Origin: Sanguinoderma infundibulare
Taxonomy: Eukaryota; Basidiomycota; Agaricomycetes; Polyporales; Polyporaceae
Assembly (NCBI GenBank): GCA_032821775.1
Contig: JAVLRN010000003.1
Span: 3,720,001 to 3,784,000, forward strand
DNA length: 64,000 nucleotides
Direction: 5' to 3'
Positions 36,101 to 47,239 of the stretch are shown here, in pieces (positions within the stretch are counted from its first letter, which is position 1; each line of letters begins with the position of its first letter). The notes below the pieces were generated by a model, which saw only the letters and a list, made by a program, of their open reading frames with translations, was not told the DNA's origin and searched no databases. A program made the position numbers and the translations under genes.

Positions 36101-36929
36101 TCTCATCATCCGGATCAAAGTACAGGTCACCGTCTTCATCGTCTACGTCGGAAAGGTTGTCCTCGATAAGGAATGGCAGTTGCTCTCCTTCCTCGTCGAG
36201 CTCCGGAGCCTCCGGCATGCGTCTCAGGGGGGGGTCGTGGGCAGCAAGGGGATATGTCGCTAGGTATGGGCAGGGTTGACCGCCATGGCCTGCGTGAATC
36301 TGTATGCCGAGCTGACGGAGCCAGCCGGTTTGAAAGTAGGCACCCTGCCAGTATTCGACCCGGTGCAAAGGCTGGTCCAGATGGCGATGACGGCAGCAGA
36401 CCGCGCAGAACGTCGGCTTGCCATGACATGTCATACAGCGCCATATCGCTGGATGGCTGCACGTTCCAATGCCGTCCAAAGGCAGGGCTTCCAGAGAGAT
36501 CGTCCGGTGCATATATTCGTCCCTGACTGCCAGGAATTCGCGCTGGAAGTCATTTTGAGACTACAATACCGTTTAAGAAATAGGCCTGAGTTCAGGCGGG
36601 CGTGGGGCACATAGTGTTCCACTTACCTTGCCCTTCCGTCGTTGTGGTTCGAAGGTAATCTCTTCAAACCCGAGTTGCTGGCCATCGCCAACCTCAGGCA
36701 ACCAAATCGCCTGTTGCGATGGATGCGCATGTGGTTCCGCCCTCTGTCCTTCGGTAGTCTGTCCTGGCTGGGCTGCTGGCTCGGACGAGGCTTCCCCGCG
36801 TTGCAAAACTCTGGGCAGTTCGAGGCGGGCCTTCTTGGTGATCACCCGCTCTCCGCGGCGGGAAGAGTGGCGTACATGAACGGTAAGTTCCTCGTATGGC
36901 TCCACTACCTCAAACCGACGTCTGGACAT
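33105..36929 (-). pseudogene. KDZ transposase with CxC2 zinc cluster, probably inactivated
   Basis: About nine exons. Exon 1 (36627-36929) starts MSRRRFEVVEPY. Exon 2 (from 36560) carries QNDFQREFLAVRDEYMHR, then the CxC2 cluster: WRCMTCHGKPTFCAVCCRHR followed by HLDQPLHRVEYW. Next come FCACPNAPREDLQLLDLGYY and CKTPARNYYNKLRR, then GFGHRSDPVGPGDLAVRCPA with CAQPDINLPEGWE, and FKYMRSVVLDGNFSAQH. Later exons have ITCNDHRAVLNAS, GIGAAACSRHGFFAPH, and the transposase core: VIYDVMCQYFIH, GQFHVHGHVPRCFPRF and GAGVQDGEILETLW. The C terminus has LIYRKKVRKA and ends GRDQPY. Right after GNFSAQH (about 35390) the reading frame breaks and the expected residues before DVPLADGHGFMV are missing, which would inactivate the protein. 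Confidence 0.82.
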
Positions 36930-37021
36930 CTCCAATGTTGATGTCAGTGGAGAGGTTGGTGGCGTTGAGGAGAGGCACACCGACGTTGGATGTAATCAAA
37001 CAATCTGGGCGGCTGTAGATT

Positions 37022-38337
37022 CTATGCGATACGATGTACATCATCCAATTGCACCATGCCCGGATCAGGTATATCAAACCATGCATGAACATGCGCAACC
37101 ATGTAGAATGCATAGCAAATCCTGTCACCGGGGACAGTGGGAACACCGTGCTGCACGACCCGAGATGATAGCATGCATACCGTCCCACTATCATATGGCA
37201 CGCACACTCCGAACGTTTGGAGCTCCAGTACCCCTCGCTGGTCATAATCCCCCAATGTCAGAAGCATGTCCAACCAACCGGGCAATGCGCTGACGTCGCG
37301 ATGACGCAGAGTCGAACGGTTGACAAGGAGATGGATGGAGTTGTACAATGACGGCCAGTGAGCCATAGCTGCACTGGATCGACCACCATGAAGGAGGACT
37401 TTGGAAATAAGTGCCTGCGCCGCAATGTACAGCCGAGGGTGCGTTACCGCGAGAATCCCATCGAGCAAGCCGCTAGACTCTTCCAAAGCGGCCATCCACT
37501 CGCGGCACTGATCAGTCTCGCAGTTCTTCAAAGGCATGGGCTCAAAGCATTTACCCTGTTTCAGAAGAGATCAGACACGCGACAATCAACCGGAGTCGCG
37601 TGTCATACCGTATGACCTTGCTGAAATCCTGCCGGAAAGAGCAATAACGTCCCTCCACCCCACTCGGGCGTCTTGGACACGAACCGGTCAGAGTTCCGCC
37701 AGTTCTTTGTGGGCGCATCATCTTCGGGCATCTTCTTGGCCTGGAGACAAGGCTTGAGATACTCTGTGGCCCGAAGAATGATGTCCTACGGGACTTGTAA
37801 TCAAGCGGAGCTCTTGTCATATCAGGGTACCCGTACCTGACGCGATCGGGAAATGATTCCGGGCAGGGACCACGCTAGAATATTCCCTTTACTGTCGGTA
37901 AAGAGGGCGGGATCTGGCACCACCGGAAGGGAATCTGTGCGTCCGATAACTTGTTCAGATGGGATCAAGGGGGGAAAGCATTGCAGCAGCTCGTTCTCCC
38001 TCTCCTCCCCGAGCAAGGCTTTCTTCTGGAGGGCCATGGCGTATTCCTCCGCCGTCCACGTCACTGCATCTGAATAAAATCAGCAACAAGCCCTCCAAGG
38101 TATGCAAAAATCTTCACATTTATTCTCGGCAGTGCGGGCCAGCGTTCGAGCGATAGCATCGGATTCTTCCATTAGCGCGAAAGATATGGGTGGCGGTGTG
38201 GGGCGAGACCAGCCGACCGACTTGTCGGACGTCGCCCGGTTGCGATGGAAATGGAATAGCGCAAGAATGTATTGCGCCACACGTGCCCGACGCTGAAACA
38301 AGGGTGGAAGCAGGCCCGACGGCCCTGCATCGTCCAT
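37022..38337 (-). CDS. TET/JBP-like 2-oxoglutarate/Fe(II) dioxygenase
   Basis: Four exons with fully consistent phases: 38118-38337, 37837-38069, 37609-37785, 37022-37555; product 387 residues starting MDDAGPSGLL. The fungal TET/JBP landmarks are in order: VTWTAEEYAMALQKK, LFTDSKGNILAWSLPG, DIILRATEYLKP, GGGTLLLFPAGFQQGH and REWMAALEESSGLLDGILAV. The double-stranded beta-helix core follows: YNSIHLLVNRSTLRHRD (the HxD metal pair), LDMLLTLGDY, GVCVPYDSGTVCMLSSRVV, QHGVP (distal His), GDRICYAFYM (Arg for 2-oxoglutarate). All metal and cosubstrate residues are present. It would oxidise methylated bases in DNA in the nucleus; activity on 5-methylcytosine is inferred from the family. It lies head-to-tail upstream of the KDZ gene and divergent from the accessory gene at 38796. 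An alternative start at 38352 adds five residues. Confidence 0.83.
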
Positions 38338-38795
38338 CGTCGACAATTCCAATGCGAGGTCGGTCCCGGCACCCAGAGAGAAGCAGGAATCAGAGAGGGT
38401 GCGGCGGGGAGGTTAGAAGCGAGACCAGCGGGGGCGCACCGGTGTGTTTCGATCGTGCACGGCCTTTGGCGCTCATCGGACGGAGCGGTCCGGGAGGTTT
38501 GTGGTTACATCTGCCGTGCGGCCGGTCAGTCATCTTGTACTCAACCCGCAGGCGGACTCGTGGTCGCGGCCGAATGAAAATTGTGCCTACCATTTGCTCT
38601 CCGCCCGGTGAGCTCCGCAGAAGAAATCACTTGGAGCCTACGTCCCCTTCGCTCTCTCACTGTGCTCCTCACTGTGGCCCCGCGGTGGCGTTTGCCTCTA
38701 GCTCTTTACCGGGTTGCTATCTGCTGGTCGCCGCTCTCTCCTCACTTCCGGTTTTTCCTGTTTGGCTCCCTGTGTCCCCACCATCTGCTGGCAGC
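38338..38795. promoter_or_regulatory. Shared divergent upstream region of the TET/JBP-like and accessory genes
   Basis: About 460 bases separate the two start codons, which point away from each other. The spacer is GC-rich with a gtgcggccggtcagtc segment recalling the CGGCCGG motif of the arms. A bidirectional promoter is the simplest reading; no TATA box is clear. Confidence 0.4.
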
Positions 38796-41700
38796 ATGAC
38801 CACCAACATTGATGATTTCACCGAGGAGGACGAAGCCATGCTCGAGGCTCGTCACGCAGAGTATCGAAGGACGAGTGCCAAAAACAAGACGGCGTTCCGC
38901 GAGGCAATCGTGAAGTGGATGATCAAGAAACGCGGCGAGCAGGAGACCCCGTTGGTGGTCAGCCTTCTAAGCAAAGTATGTGGCCTGTTTATCGGAGGCC
39001 AACAGCTTCCCTGTTAACGCACGCTGTAGAAAGTTGGGACTTGGTTCGGAAACAACACCGCCAAAAAAAATCGTCACGGGGGCCTGTCAATCCCGGGCGC
39101 ATGACCAATGGCGAACGGGTTTGGGGCCGGCAGAATCAACATACCATCAAGGCGGCGATGCCTCTAGAAAAAAGCAAGAAGGACAAAGACTACCTGGCGA
39201 CGTGGAACGCGACGCGCAAGAGGCTTTGGGAGGCTATGCCGGAGGACGAGCAGCGTGAGTGGGTCGAGCTGGCGAGGACGTGGAATGAGGAAGGTCCAAA
39301 GGATACCAACAAGCCTCAGTGCGTGATGCATGTCTACTGTACGTTCCGCTGTACTCATGCCTGGTCTTGATAGACAAGCTCGGAAGCGTGCGGGGGCGTG
39401 GATGCGGAAGATCTCCATGCTCTTCTGGCGGGAATTCGGGATGCCCTTATTCATGTACGGTGTTTTCCCAAACGAGAACAAGCAAATCAACGCGGTCATG
39501 TACGTCACGCGTTTAGTACTACCAATGCGTACACGGGTGGTTGAATCCCAATTGTGTGATCATTGCAGCTACGACTCGTCGCAGTTGTTCGCGGAGAGGG
39601 ACAAAACCTTCCCTCGTTTCCGAGAGATAGACGAGTGGGATGTGAACGTCCGCCGGAAGTTCTGGAACTTCTTCTCCACCGTCTTGTACCCCGAGTCTGC
39701 CCCCACAGAGAACCTGGAGGCCGTCAAGGCTACATGGCGTGCGCCTCCCGCTCCCTTTGCATTTTCCCTATATGACGACGGTACCCCGATCCTTCCCCTC
39801 AACCACCCAGTGGAGAAGGACAGAGCGCTCACGCACCCCGAGCGCCAGGCAATCCTTCGTCAATACATGAGGATCCATTACGGTTGGTGCTCAGTATGTA
39901 CGTGGGTGAGGACCCCTATTAACATGTGAATAGGCTTCGCCAACGGGCACCAGGTTCAGGGGGCCCCGTGGGCTGGCATGCGCACCTATCCAGACCAGTT
40001 CTTCGACGACGGAATGCTTCCGGAGGGGTTTATGTGGGCAGACCCTGAAAAGCTGAACGACACACCCCTCCGTGGATTGTTCGAACACATCCACGCCCTC
40101 GAACATCCCGTCGAAGGGGGTGACGAGGTACCAGCGATTCGCTTCCGTTTCAAAGCGTATCTCACCCATGAAAACGGCCAAGACGTCTTCCACGACGCGA
40201 TCTACAATGGCCTTCCGGGAGAGTGGCGTCCTCGGCGTGAGCGCCGCACCGTTCGCCCGCCGACCTTCCTGGATTCTCCCGATGCGGACACTATCGGCAC
40301 GGCTGGTGAACCCTCTTCGTCTTCGTCCTCTCGCCGTCCTATTTTCGGCGCGCCAACGACAGCCATGCGGAAGAGACGGGGTTCGGTTGATCGTGCGCTT
40401 AAGAGTCTCCGGCAGAAGGCCGGAAAGGGGAGGGCGCCGGCCAAGAAGGGGAAGGGGAAGGGCAAGGGAACGAGCGAGAAGAAGGGCAGGCGGAAGAAGA
40501 AAGAGGAGGAGGAGGAGGAGGAGGAGGAGGAGGAGGAGGAGGAGGAGGAGGAGGAGGAGGAGGAGGAGGAGGAGGAGGAGGAGGAGGAGGAGGAGGAGGA
40601 GGGGGAGGGGGAGTGGACGCAGACGGAGACGGAGACGGAGGAGGGGGAGGAGTTCACATTCCCGGATGATTTGGACGGGGATTTCGAGGACAAGGAAGAG
40701 GAGGAGGAGGACGCGCTCGAGCAGCTGTTTGGTGGCATGGACGACGAGGGCTCTGGTGGTGAGTTCCCCGATGATGAAGCCGAAGAGCCGTTGGCTGGCC
40801 GTTCTGCGAAGCACGCCGCCCGCGCGAATAAAGGGAAGGCGAAGGCGACAACCGTCTCAGACGCCGATGTGGCTCACACCCTGAAGCATCTCTCCCCATC
40901 CTCCATCGGAGCCAGCGGGCCAGCCCGGTTCGCGTTCTTGCAAGGTTTGTGCAACCTTGCAGAGTATCTTGCCATGCTCGACAGGCTCCGCGGCAAGGTA
41001 GGCCATGTCCCGCGGCCCGCTGATAGAGTGCTAATCGATGGTGCCCTACAGCTTGAGCTTCCGGTTGTAGTTCCGCCTCTTGACGGGCTCCGATGGGCAA
41101 GCTGGTCGACTTCCACCCCGCACATGCCCGTCGACGTTCATGAGGATCCGGACGGGGCTGCGAAGCTCATGAAGTGGCTCGCCGACGGTATCCCGCCTGG
41201 ATCGACTACCGAGGACTGTCAGCGGTACTGTCTGGCCATGGGCATGGCCCTGCGAGATATCCACGTATCGCACTTCATTGAAGACGGCGAACCGCTCCCC
41301 GACGAGATCCCCCACTACCTTCAGGGCACTCACCTGAGCTTTACCAACGTGGGCGAACTGCTCACTGTGTGCAAGAAACAGGGAGCTGTGGTGCCTCATC
41401 CGGTGAAACGAGCCGCCGCCGGGAAAGGGAACGGTGTCCCGATCACCGCCCCATCTCCAGCGAATGACGCCACCCCGAGCGCAGGGCAAACGGGGCCGCC
41501 GTCCACGGGGACGCATACCTCGCCAACCGGAGCGCCTCTGGATCTCGAGGATGGGCAAGAGAAGGACCCGGGAGACGTGGAGGACAGTCTGGAGAACGTC
41601 GACGAGCGGAACTCATCGGGAGGTCGCAAGGAGCGGGGAAATGGCCCGCGCAAGCGTACGCGGTCCACAAACGCTGGCCCCTCTCGCGTTCCCCACTCTG

Positions 41701-41945
41701 CAACAGATGGCGTGGCTGCAACCGGAGGAGCGCAAGCTCCGGTGGACGGTACACCGACAGAGTCTGGAGATCGGGACATGAACACCAAGCGGGCCCGGAC
41801 GTCAGCCAGCTCCGACCTGGTCATCCGCACCCATAAGCAAAGGGCCGCGGAGGCCAAAGTGACCGCTACGGAGCCAGCGGCTCCTGCCCCGAGGGCAGCA
41901 CGGAGGGCATCCAAGAAGGGAGGGGCGGCATCGACGAAATCGTAG
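38796..41945 (+). CDS. KDZ-element accessory protein with a long poly-Glu tract (frameshift near the start)
   Basis: Exon 1 (38796-38975) starts MTTNIDDFTEEDEAMLEARH. Exon 2 reads KVGTWFGNNTAKK, then in another frame SSRGPVNPGRMTNGERVW. The frames meet at a run of eight A (39063-39070), where nine would keep the frame. Following exons give ATRKRLWEAMPEDEQREW, ARKRAGAWMRKISMLFWREF, DEWDVNVRRKFWNFFSTVLY, HYGFANGHQVQGAPWAGM and PDQFFDDGMLPEGFMWADP. Next comes a basic stretch, a glutamate run of about 30 residues (40.50-40.60 kb), an acidic zone, EYLAMLDRLRGK, and a C-terminal region ending in a basic ARRASKKGG. No named domain is recognised. The W-F-.NN.. and W..D..KLN motifs resemble other basidiomycete element-associated proteins. 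Probably nuclear; role unknown. Confidence 0.6.
40504..40602 (+). repeat. GAG trinucleotide microsatellite
   Basis: About 33 nearly uninterrupted GAG codons encode polyglutamate within the accessory gene. Length polymorphism in multiples of three is expected. The other reading frames give the misleading poly-Arg and poly-Ser frames over the same place. Confidence 0.92.
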
Positions 41946-42261
41946 GTTTTTTTTGTATGGACTCTAAAGCAATGGCATCGACGTGTATCTCTGAGGTTGA
42001 GTGTGAGCAGAACAGATTTGATTGGATGATATAGGACATGCATGGTAGCTACGCGTCTGAGGAATGAGACATGCCAAACGAAAATCCAGTCCCGCTGCAG
42101 GTGTCCGGCACCACCTTCCCACCAGTTGGGGTTCCGGAGCCCCATGCAAGACGGGACTGCGTCACCGGATCTCCGAGCAGGCGAAGCGCGCGGTCTCCGA
42201 GATTGAACTACCCCAAAAACTCCCGAATCCGTGCATCCACGCTTGCATTGAACTGATCTGT

Positions 42262-45200
42262 TCATGAAGTCTCGAGGGCCGCCACACGCTCCGTGAGGCT
42301 GCGCAGGGCCTCCACGACTTCAGAGGTTCGAGAGGCACTCAGGGCCAGATTCCGGGCGGGAATCGAAAAGGATGAAGTGCCGCCGAGCGGGGGCATTGGG
42401 AGGGCTGATGTCGACGCCCGCGGGCTGGTTGGAAGGATGTCGGCATCATGGGGAGGTGATGAATGGAGGCTCTCGAGGACCCGTACGCGCCCCTCGAGGT
42501 CCCGGATCCAACCAGGAATCTCCTCGAATGCCGAGTGCGTAGTTTGCGAGATATGCGCGTTGAGTCATCCGGCCGCATGCTGGAACGAAGTAAGTGTTGT
42601 CTCGAGCACCTGCCGGAGCCGATCCGAAGCCTCTTGGGAGGCGGTACCACCATCGGCAAGCGCGTCGGCCATGCATTGAAGCGATGTTGCGGCGGAGCGG
42701 CCAACACCCCTGACCTCCTCTATGAGCTTGGCCTTCAGCGACTCAAGCTCGGGCGCCAACATGTACTTGGCGTCGACTGAGAGCTCGGTGAACTGAAGTC
42801 CCATCTTGAACAACAGCTGGTCGATGCGGGCGATGTCGGGTCGGATGGGTCGGATGTCCTCGCGCAAAGAGTCGTATCGACGCCACATCTCATGGTACAA
42901 GCTGTGGAGCCGCTGCAGCACCTCCAGCATTTCGAGGAGCGCAGGCCAGTGAATAGGGATCGTAGGGACGTGACGGAACGCCTTGGCGAGTCGCCCGACG
43001 TTGTCGGAGACGGTGGCGACCGTCGCGGCGGTCTCGGCAAGGTCCTTTGCGGTGTCTTGCATCTGGAAGAACAACTGCTCATAACACGCTTGAAAGCTGG
43101 TCGTTTCGTTTGCGGTGAGCATCGCATTGCGCCGAGCCGTGCGAACCCCGTCCTCGAGCTTCTGGAGGCGGCTTGAAACACGTTGAGAGGCCTCCGGGAG
43201 ACCCTCGATGTCTGCAAAACCTTCACACGCGTCGTCCACCAACTTGAGTGTCTCCAATCCGAGATAGAACACTTTGGAGGGTGGAGTGGAGGGACGACTC
43301 AAGGGGTTGCTTGAGGGACCCTCCGGCGCCTCAAGGGGAAGTCCGCGAAGACGCAGAAACTCTTCAAGGGTCTCCGGCGTGGCTTCGGGCCGAGTGCAAC
43401 GGGTACAATCTGCGTCCCCTGTGAGCCAAGGGAGATCCCACCATGTTCCTAGAACAGTGTGAATAAATCAATTGCCCTGCAACTGGAACTCGGACGACAA
43501 AAGGCACCAAGCAAACACACAAGGGCAAGCGGGAGGAAGTAGAACGCAGCTGCAGCGTGCCCGGAAGATACACGTACGACGTTGACAGGTTGTACATGTG
43601 AAAACAAAGAGGACGAAGGCATATAATCAGATTAAAGGTCTCGAGTAACATACCTGACAATGGGGGGACCTGTTGCGGGAGGAGAGCCTCCCCACGCTCC
43701 GAGCCGGAGTCCAGTTCTTCAGGGGGTACACGCGCGGTATCGGCGCGCACGAACTCCGATGGCATGGTGCTAGCGTTGACGTACCTTACTGGGCGATCAT
43801 CCTTCCTCGGGCTGCGGGACCGAGACGGGGAGTGGGCCACCGGAGCCTCATTCGTCAAGGGCCCGTCGTCATCGAGCTGAGATCCGCAATGAATTGGAAC
43901 TTCGGAGCCGGAAGCTTGCAGATGACGGTCCGTATCCGGCAGCCCATGAGACCCGCTCTCTTCGACAAGGTCGTTCGGAGCATCTTGCATGGAGACCTCC
44001 GGTTGTTCGATATCCAACGCATGTGAGATGCGATCGACGTCGACGGTGAGCTCCGTAGCGAAAGTATCATCCGCCATATCAACATCCATGTCGACCTCGG
44101 ACGTGATTCGAGGGGGCGCGGCAGAAGAGAGGGTCGGGGGCAGGGAACTCGGAACATTCATGGGGCGAGGAGATGATACAATGGCGGAAGGACCAACAGA
44201 CAGCATGGGCGAGTGCGAGTGGGCTCCCCCAATTGGAAATGAGGCCAGAGCAGTCCCAGCACGAGGGGAGGGGGGATCACGAGGTGGAGGGGGACCCTTT
44301 TTGCGCATGTTTGCATCATATAGATTGTACTGGTCGGAGAACCACTGCGGAGGATACTGGGAAGGAGCCTCTTCCCCGGGGGAGAAGGGAGGTGAAGGGT
44401 ATTGCTGGGGATCGTTGAGCGTGCGCCAGTAGACCCAGGCGAGGTAGGCCGCGGTGCTTGGGTGAGAAGCATGGACAGTAAGGGAGCACTTAGTCCTGCC
44501 CTTGTGGCACGCATGGCAGCTGGATGACACGAGAGGACAGAGATAACACGGGCGAGACGCGGTGGAGCAGCTTTTACATGAAGCAGGCTGGAGGAACATG
44601 ATAAGATGCAGTTGTATATATGATGATAGCACATGACGTACGTGCAGAAGCCATTCCCAGCGCACTTTCTCCTCTGGCAAGACGTACTTGTCCGGGAACG
44701 ACTGAGGCTGAGTGTGCTCTGTCACCTTTCCCTTCGTCTGCGCGATCGATGGCTCCGGAGCCTTGAGAGCCACTGCCGCAACGGCCTTCCCCTTGCCCTT
44801 GGCCTTGGATGAGGTAGCCTTCGGAGACGGGGGAGCGAGAGGCGCGATGTCGACGTCGACGGCCACGGCTGCACGGGGCGCACTACTTGCACCTCGCGCA
44901 CGACTTGCAGATTGAGCGCGACTTGCAGATCGAGCGCGACGAGGCGTGGAGTTCCCTCCGATGGAGGTGGCTGGAGCTGCACTGGGCTCCGCCACAGCGC
45001 TAGCGGGCGACTGCGAGGTCGGCCTGGGAGGGACTCGAACGGGAAGCAAAATGTATGGGCTCCCCGTACTGTTGGCCTTCTTCATACCTCCGGGGACCAT
45101 ACGTTGATCAAGGGACGTTGCGGACTGATTGGGCCGCTGGATAGGCTCTTGATGGCCCGTAGATGGCTGTGCGGCGGCTTGCTTCATCTGCGGCGCGCCC

Positions 45201-45718
45201 GATGTCACAGGTGGGGCTGATGAGGGGTATGCGCGGGCATGAGTGTTTTTTCTATCACCAGAAAAGACGAGGTGCGCACCTGAGGCCTCATAAACCCACC
45301 ACCTGTTTGGTAGCTCCTCCTCGCGGAGAAGCCCAACGTCTCCTTGATCATCCGGTGTGAAGGGAAGCTTGGGAAGACCCGGGGGGGGGCTGAGGGATGG
45401 GTGGCCGATGTCGACGGGTGCGATGGACTCAATGTTAATGAGCGCGCGACGTTCTCGATGGGCGGAGTTACTCTCCCAGATGGCGCCCATCGCGAGCCTC
45501 GGAAGGCGACTGAAGCGCGACCTTGCAAGCCGCTGGGTAAGAGTAGCGAGAGTGTGGCGAAAGCGAGTGTCCCAGCTCTGACGGTGAGGGGAATCAAGGC
45601 GGGGTTTTGCGGCCCATGCGAAGTGCAATTCACTTGCGAGCCTCCAGACGTCTTGAATCTCTTCCGGAGTCGGCGCGGGAGGCGGTTGTTTTTTCTGAGT
45701 GGTTCCGCGAGTGGACAT
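42262..45718 (-). CDS. KDZ-element accessory protein with Cys cluster and C-terminal coiled coil
   Basis: One long gene with in-frame introns. The start is MSTRGTTQKK, then EIQDVWRLASELHFAW, ELPNRWWVYEASG, a Ser/Ala/Arg-rich linker, and EKVRWEWLLH. A cysteine-rich cluster follows, with ASCKSCSTASRPCYLCP, then SSSCHACHKGRTKCSL. After it come YLAWVYWRTLNDPQQY, a Pro/Ser linker, WWDLPWLTGDADCTRCTRPE, and a long helical part from SKVFYLGLETLKLVDDACE onward. An in-frame TGA at 42565-42567 interrupts FQHAAG, but the same frame continues as LNAHISQTTHSAFEEI, RDLEGRVRVLESL and a final RSLTERVAALETS with stop at 42262. Either a nonsense mutation (possibly CGA to TGA) or a small poorly spliced intron is present. 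The Cys spacing resembles fungal Zn clusters; DNA binding is a guess. Confidence 0.6.
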
Positions 45719-45991
45719 GATGGCAAGATATGTGGTGGGATGGGGTGGAGGTGCAGGCAAACTGCCTGGCGATCAGAACATGGTGGTCTGCAGGTCCGCC
45801 ATGGTCCGGGGCCTCCCGGACGCCGGTCCCGGTGGCACATCCGACCAGGATATCTGTTCTGTGTTCTGCCTGTTGCCATTCCTCGTGTGAGTCGAAGTTC
45901 GCGTGGTCGGTCTACCAGAGTGGTGAGTTAACTTCGGAACTTTCAAGCAACGCGATGACGTACTGATCGTATATTTTAGCTCGATCCGTAC
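45719..45991. promoter_or_regulatory. Divergent upstream region between two accessory genes
   Basis: This 273-base spacer separates start codons pointing in opposite directions (45718 minus, 45992 plus). It contains atattttag just before the right-hand start. A second divergent pair within one element suggests compact organisation. Confidence 0.35.
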
Positions 45992-47027
45992 ATGGGGAGT
46001 AAACGACGCCGTTCAAAGCGCCCACGAGGGGACGTTGACGAAGGCCCAGCTGCAGAGGGTTCGTGGTCACCGGTGCTTCGTTACTGACTGATTTATGACG
46101 TGAATTAATCTATAGGCTCAGAAAGTCGGGTGTCTGTCAAGCGCGTGCGTTTGACACTGCCCACACCCCCCCGCATGCGCCCGGACACTGTGGTGGTCGA
46201 AGATACCGAAGACAGACTGAACATACCGGATGGCCAGTCGTCGGGTCGCGAAACTAGGTAAATATGCGTTCTGATTCATGAGCCGGCGGGATTATAATTT
46301 GTATTGTTCATGGACAGTGAGGAGTGGGCCAACATATCCGCGATGGTCATGTACAGCTCAGACTCCGACCCGGGTGACGGCGATGGCTCTCCTTCGGAGC
46401 CCCCGGCTTCGACAACAGACCGCCAATCCGCATTCATGGATTACGGGTGTGATAGCTTGGCTGGCATGTTGCGTGACAAAGACAGCTGCGACCCTCAGCT
46501 CGCGACATCAATGTTGGTGGATTACGGGACGGATGAAGACCTCGACGAGAATGCCGGCGCAACAGATACTGCAAGCGTATGCCCCGGAGCTCCGGATGGG
46601 GCTCCCAGCCGAGGAATAGATGCTAGGTACGTGATCATTAAGCGTTTTAGGTTGTCACCATGTCAGTGACCCGAGGAGGCCTAGCTTTTCGCTTTTAGGT
46701 AATATGTCATCTCCAGAGGAGATATCGAATCCGGAACTTCCGGCCACTGGTGTTGCTCTGGAGCCTTTCGCGCAAGAGGGGTACATGGACAGACATAGGG
46801 ACGATGTGCTCCGGTATCTTCGGGAGCAGCAGGCAGAGCTATCCGCTGACGTTGCCGAGTTGGAAGCACTCAATACTCGGATGCGCACTGCTCGTTCTGC
46901 AGCCCTCAGTTACGCACCTGAACACTGGGGAGCATACGGCGTTATCGTTACGTCGAGAGCCCACATAGCCATGACCATCTGGAGTACATTGGAGACGGGG
47001 TTGGCAGAGGATGGAGAAGATCGCTGA
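45992..47027 (+). CDS. Small KDZ-element accessory protein
   Basis: Four exons with compatible phases. MGSKRRRSKRPRGDVDEGPA is basic, like a nuclear localisation signal. VSVKRVRLTLPTPPRMRPD follows, then an acidic central part (EEWANISAMVMYSSDSDPGD, and FMDYGCDSLAGML echoed by MLVDYGTDEDLDE). The C-terminal helical part includes YMDRHRDDVLRYLREQQAEL and ends ETGLAEDGEDR. No named domain. The coiled-coil-like helix could bind other element proteins. It is the last gene before the right arm. Confidence 0.55.
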
Positions 47028-47239
47028 GACAGAGGAGCATCGCGGACTTGACATGCATAGCTACCTATATTACAATGTTGCACGTGGGGGGTGGACGTTT
47101 TTACCACCTCCGGACTCCTTCTGTTTCCAATGTGACCATGGCTGGCAACTGATGATTGATTTTATATGCGTTCCACCTCGCGCTACTACTTACATCTCAC
47201 CCCAGTATCTACTTATGTCCAGCGAAGAATTAGTACGTT

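Noticed and set aside
40072..40884. Poly-Arg and poly-Ser frames over the GAG tract
   Set aside because: Out-of-frame readings of the same trinucleotide repeat. The Glu frame joins conserved exons on both sides.
42565..43302. Separate coiled-coil gene starting with MSRPSTPPSK
   Set aside because: The frame is open upstream into WWDLPWLTGDADC and joins the Cys-cluster exons through a phase-consistent intron, so it is the C-terminal part of one gene.
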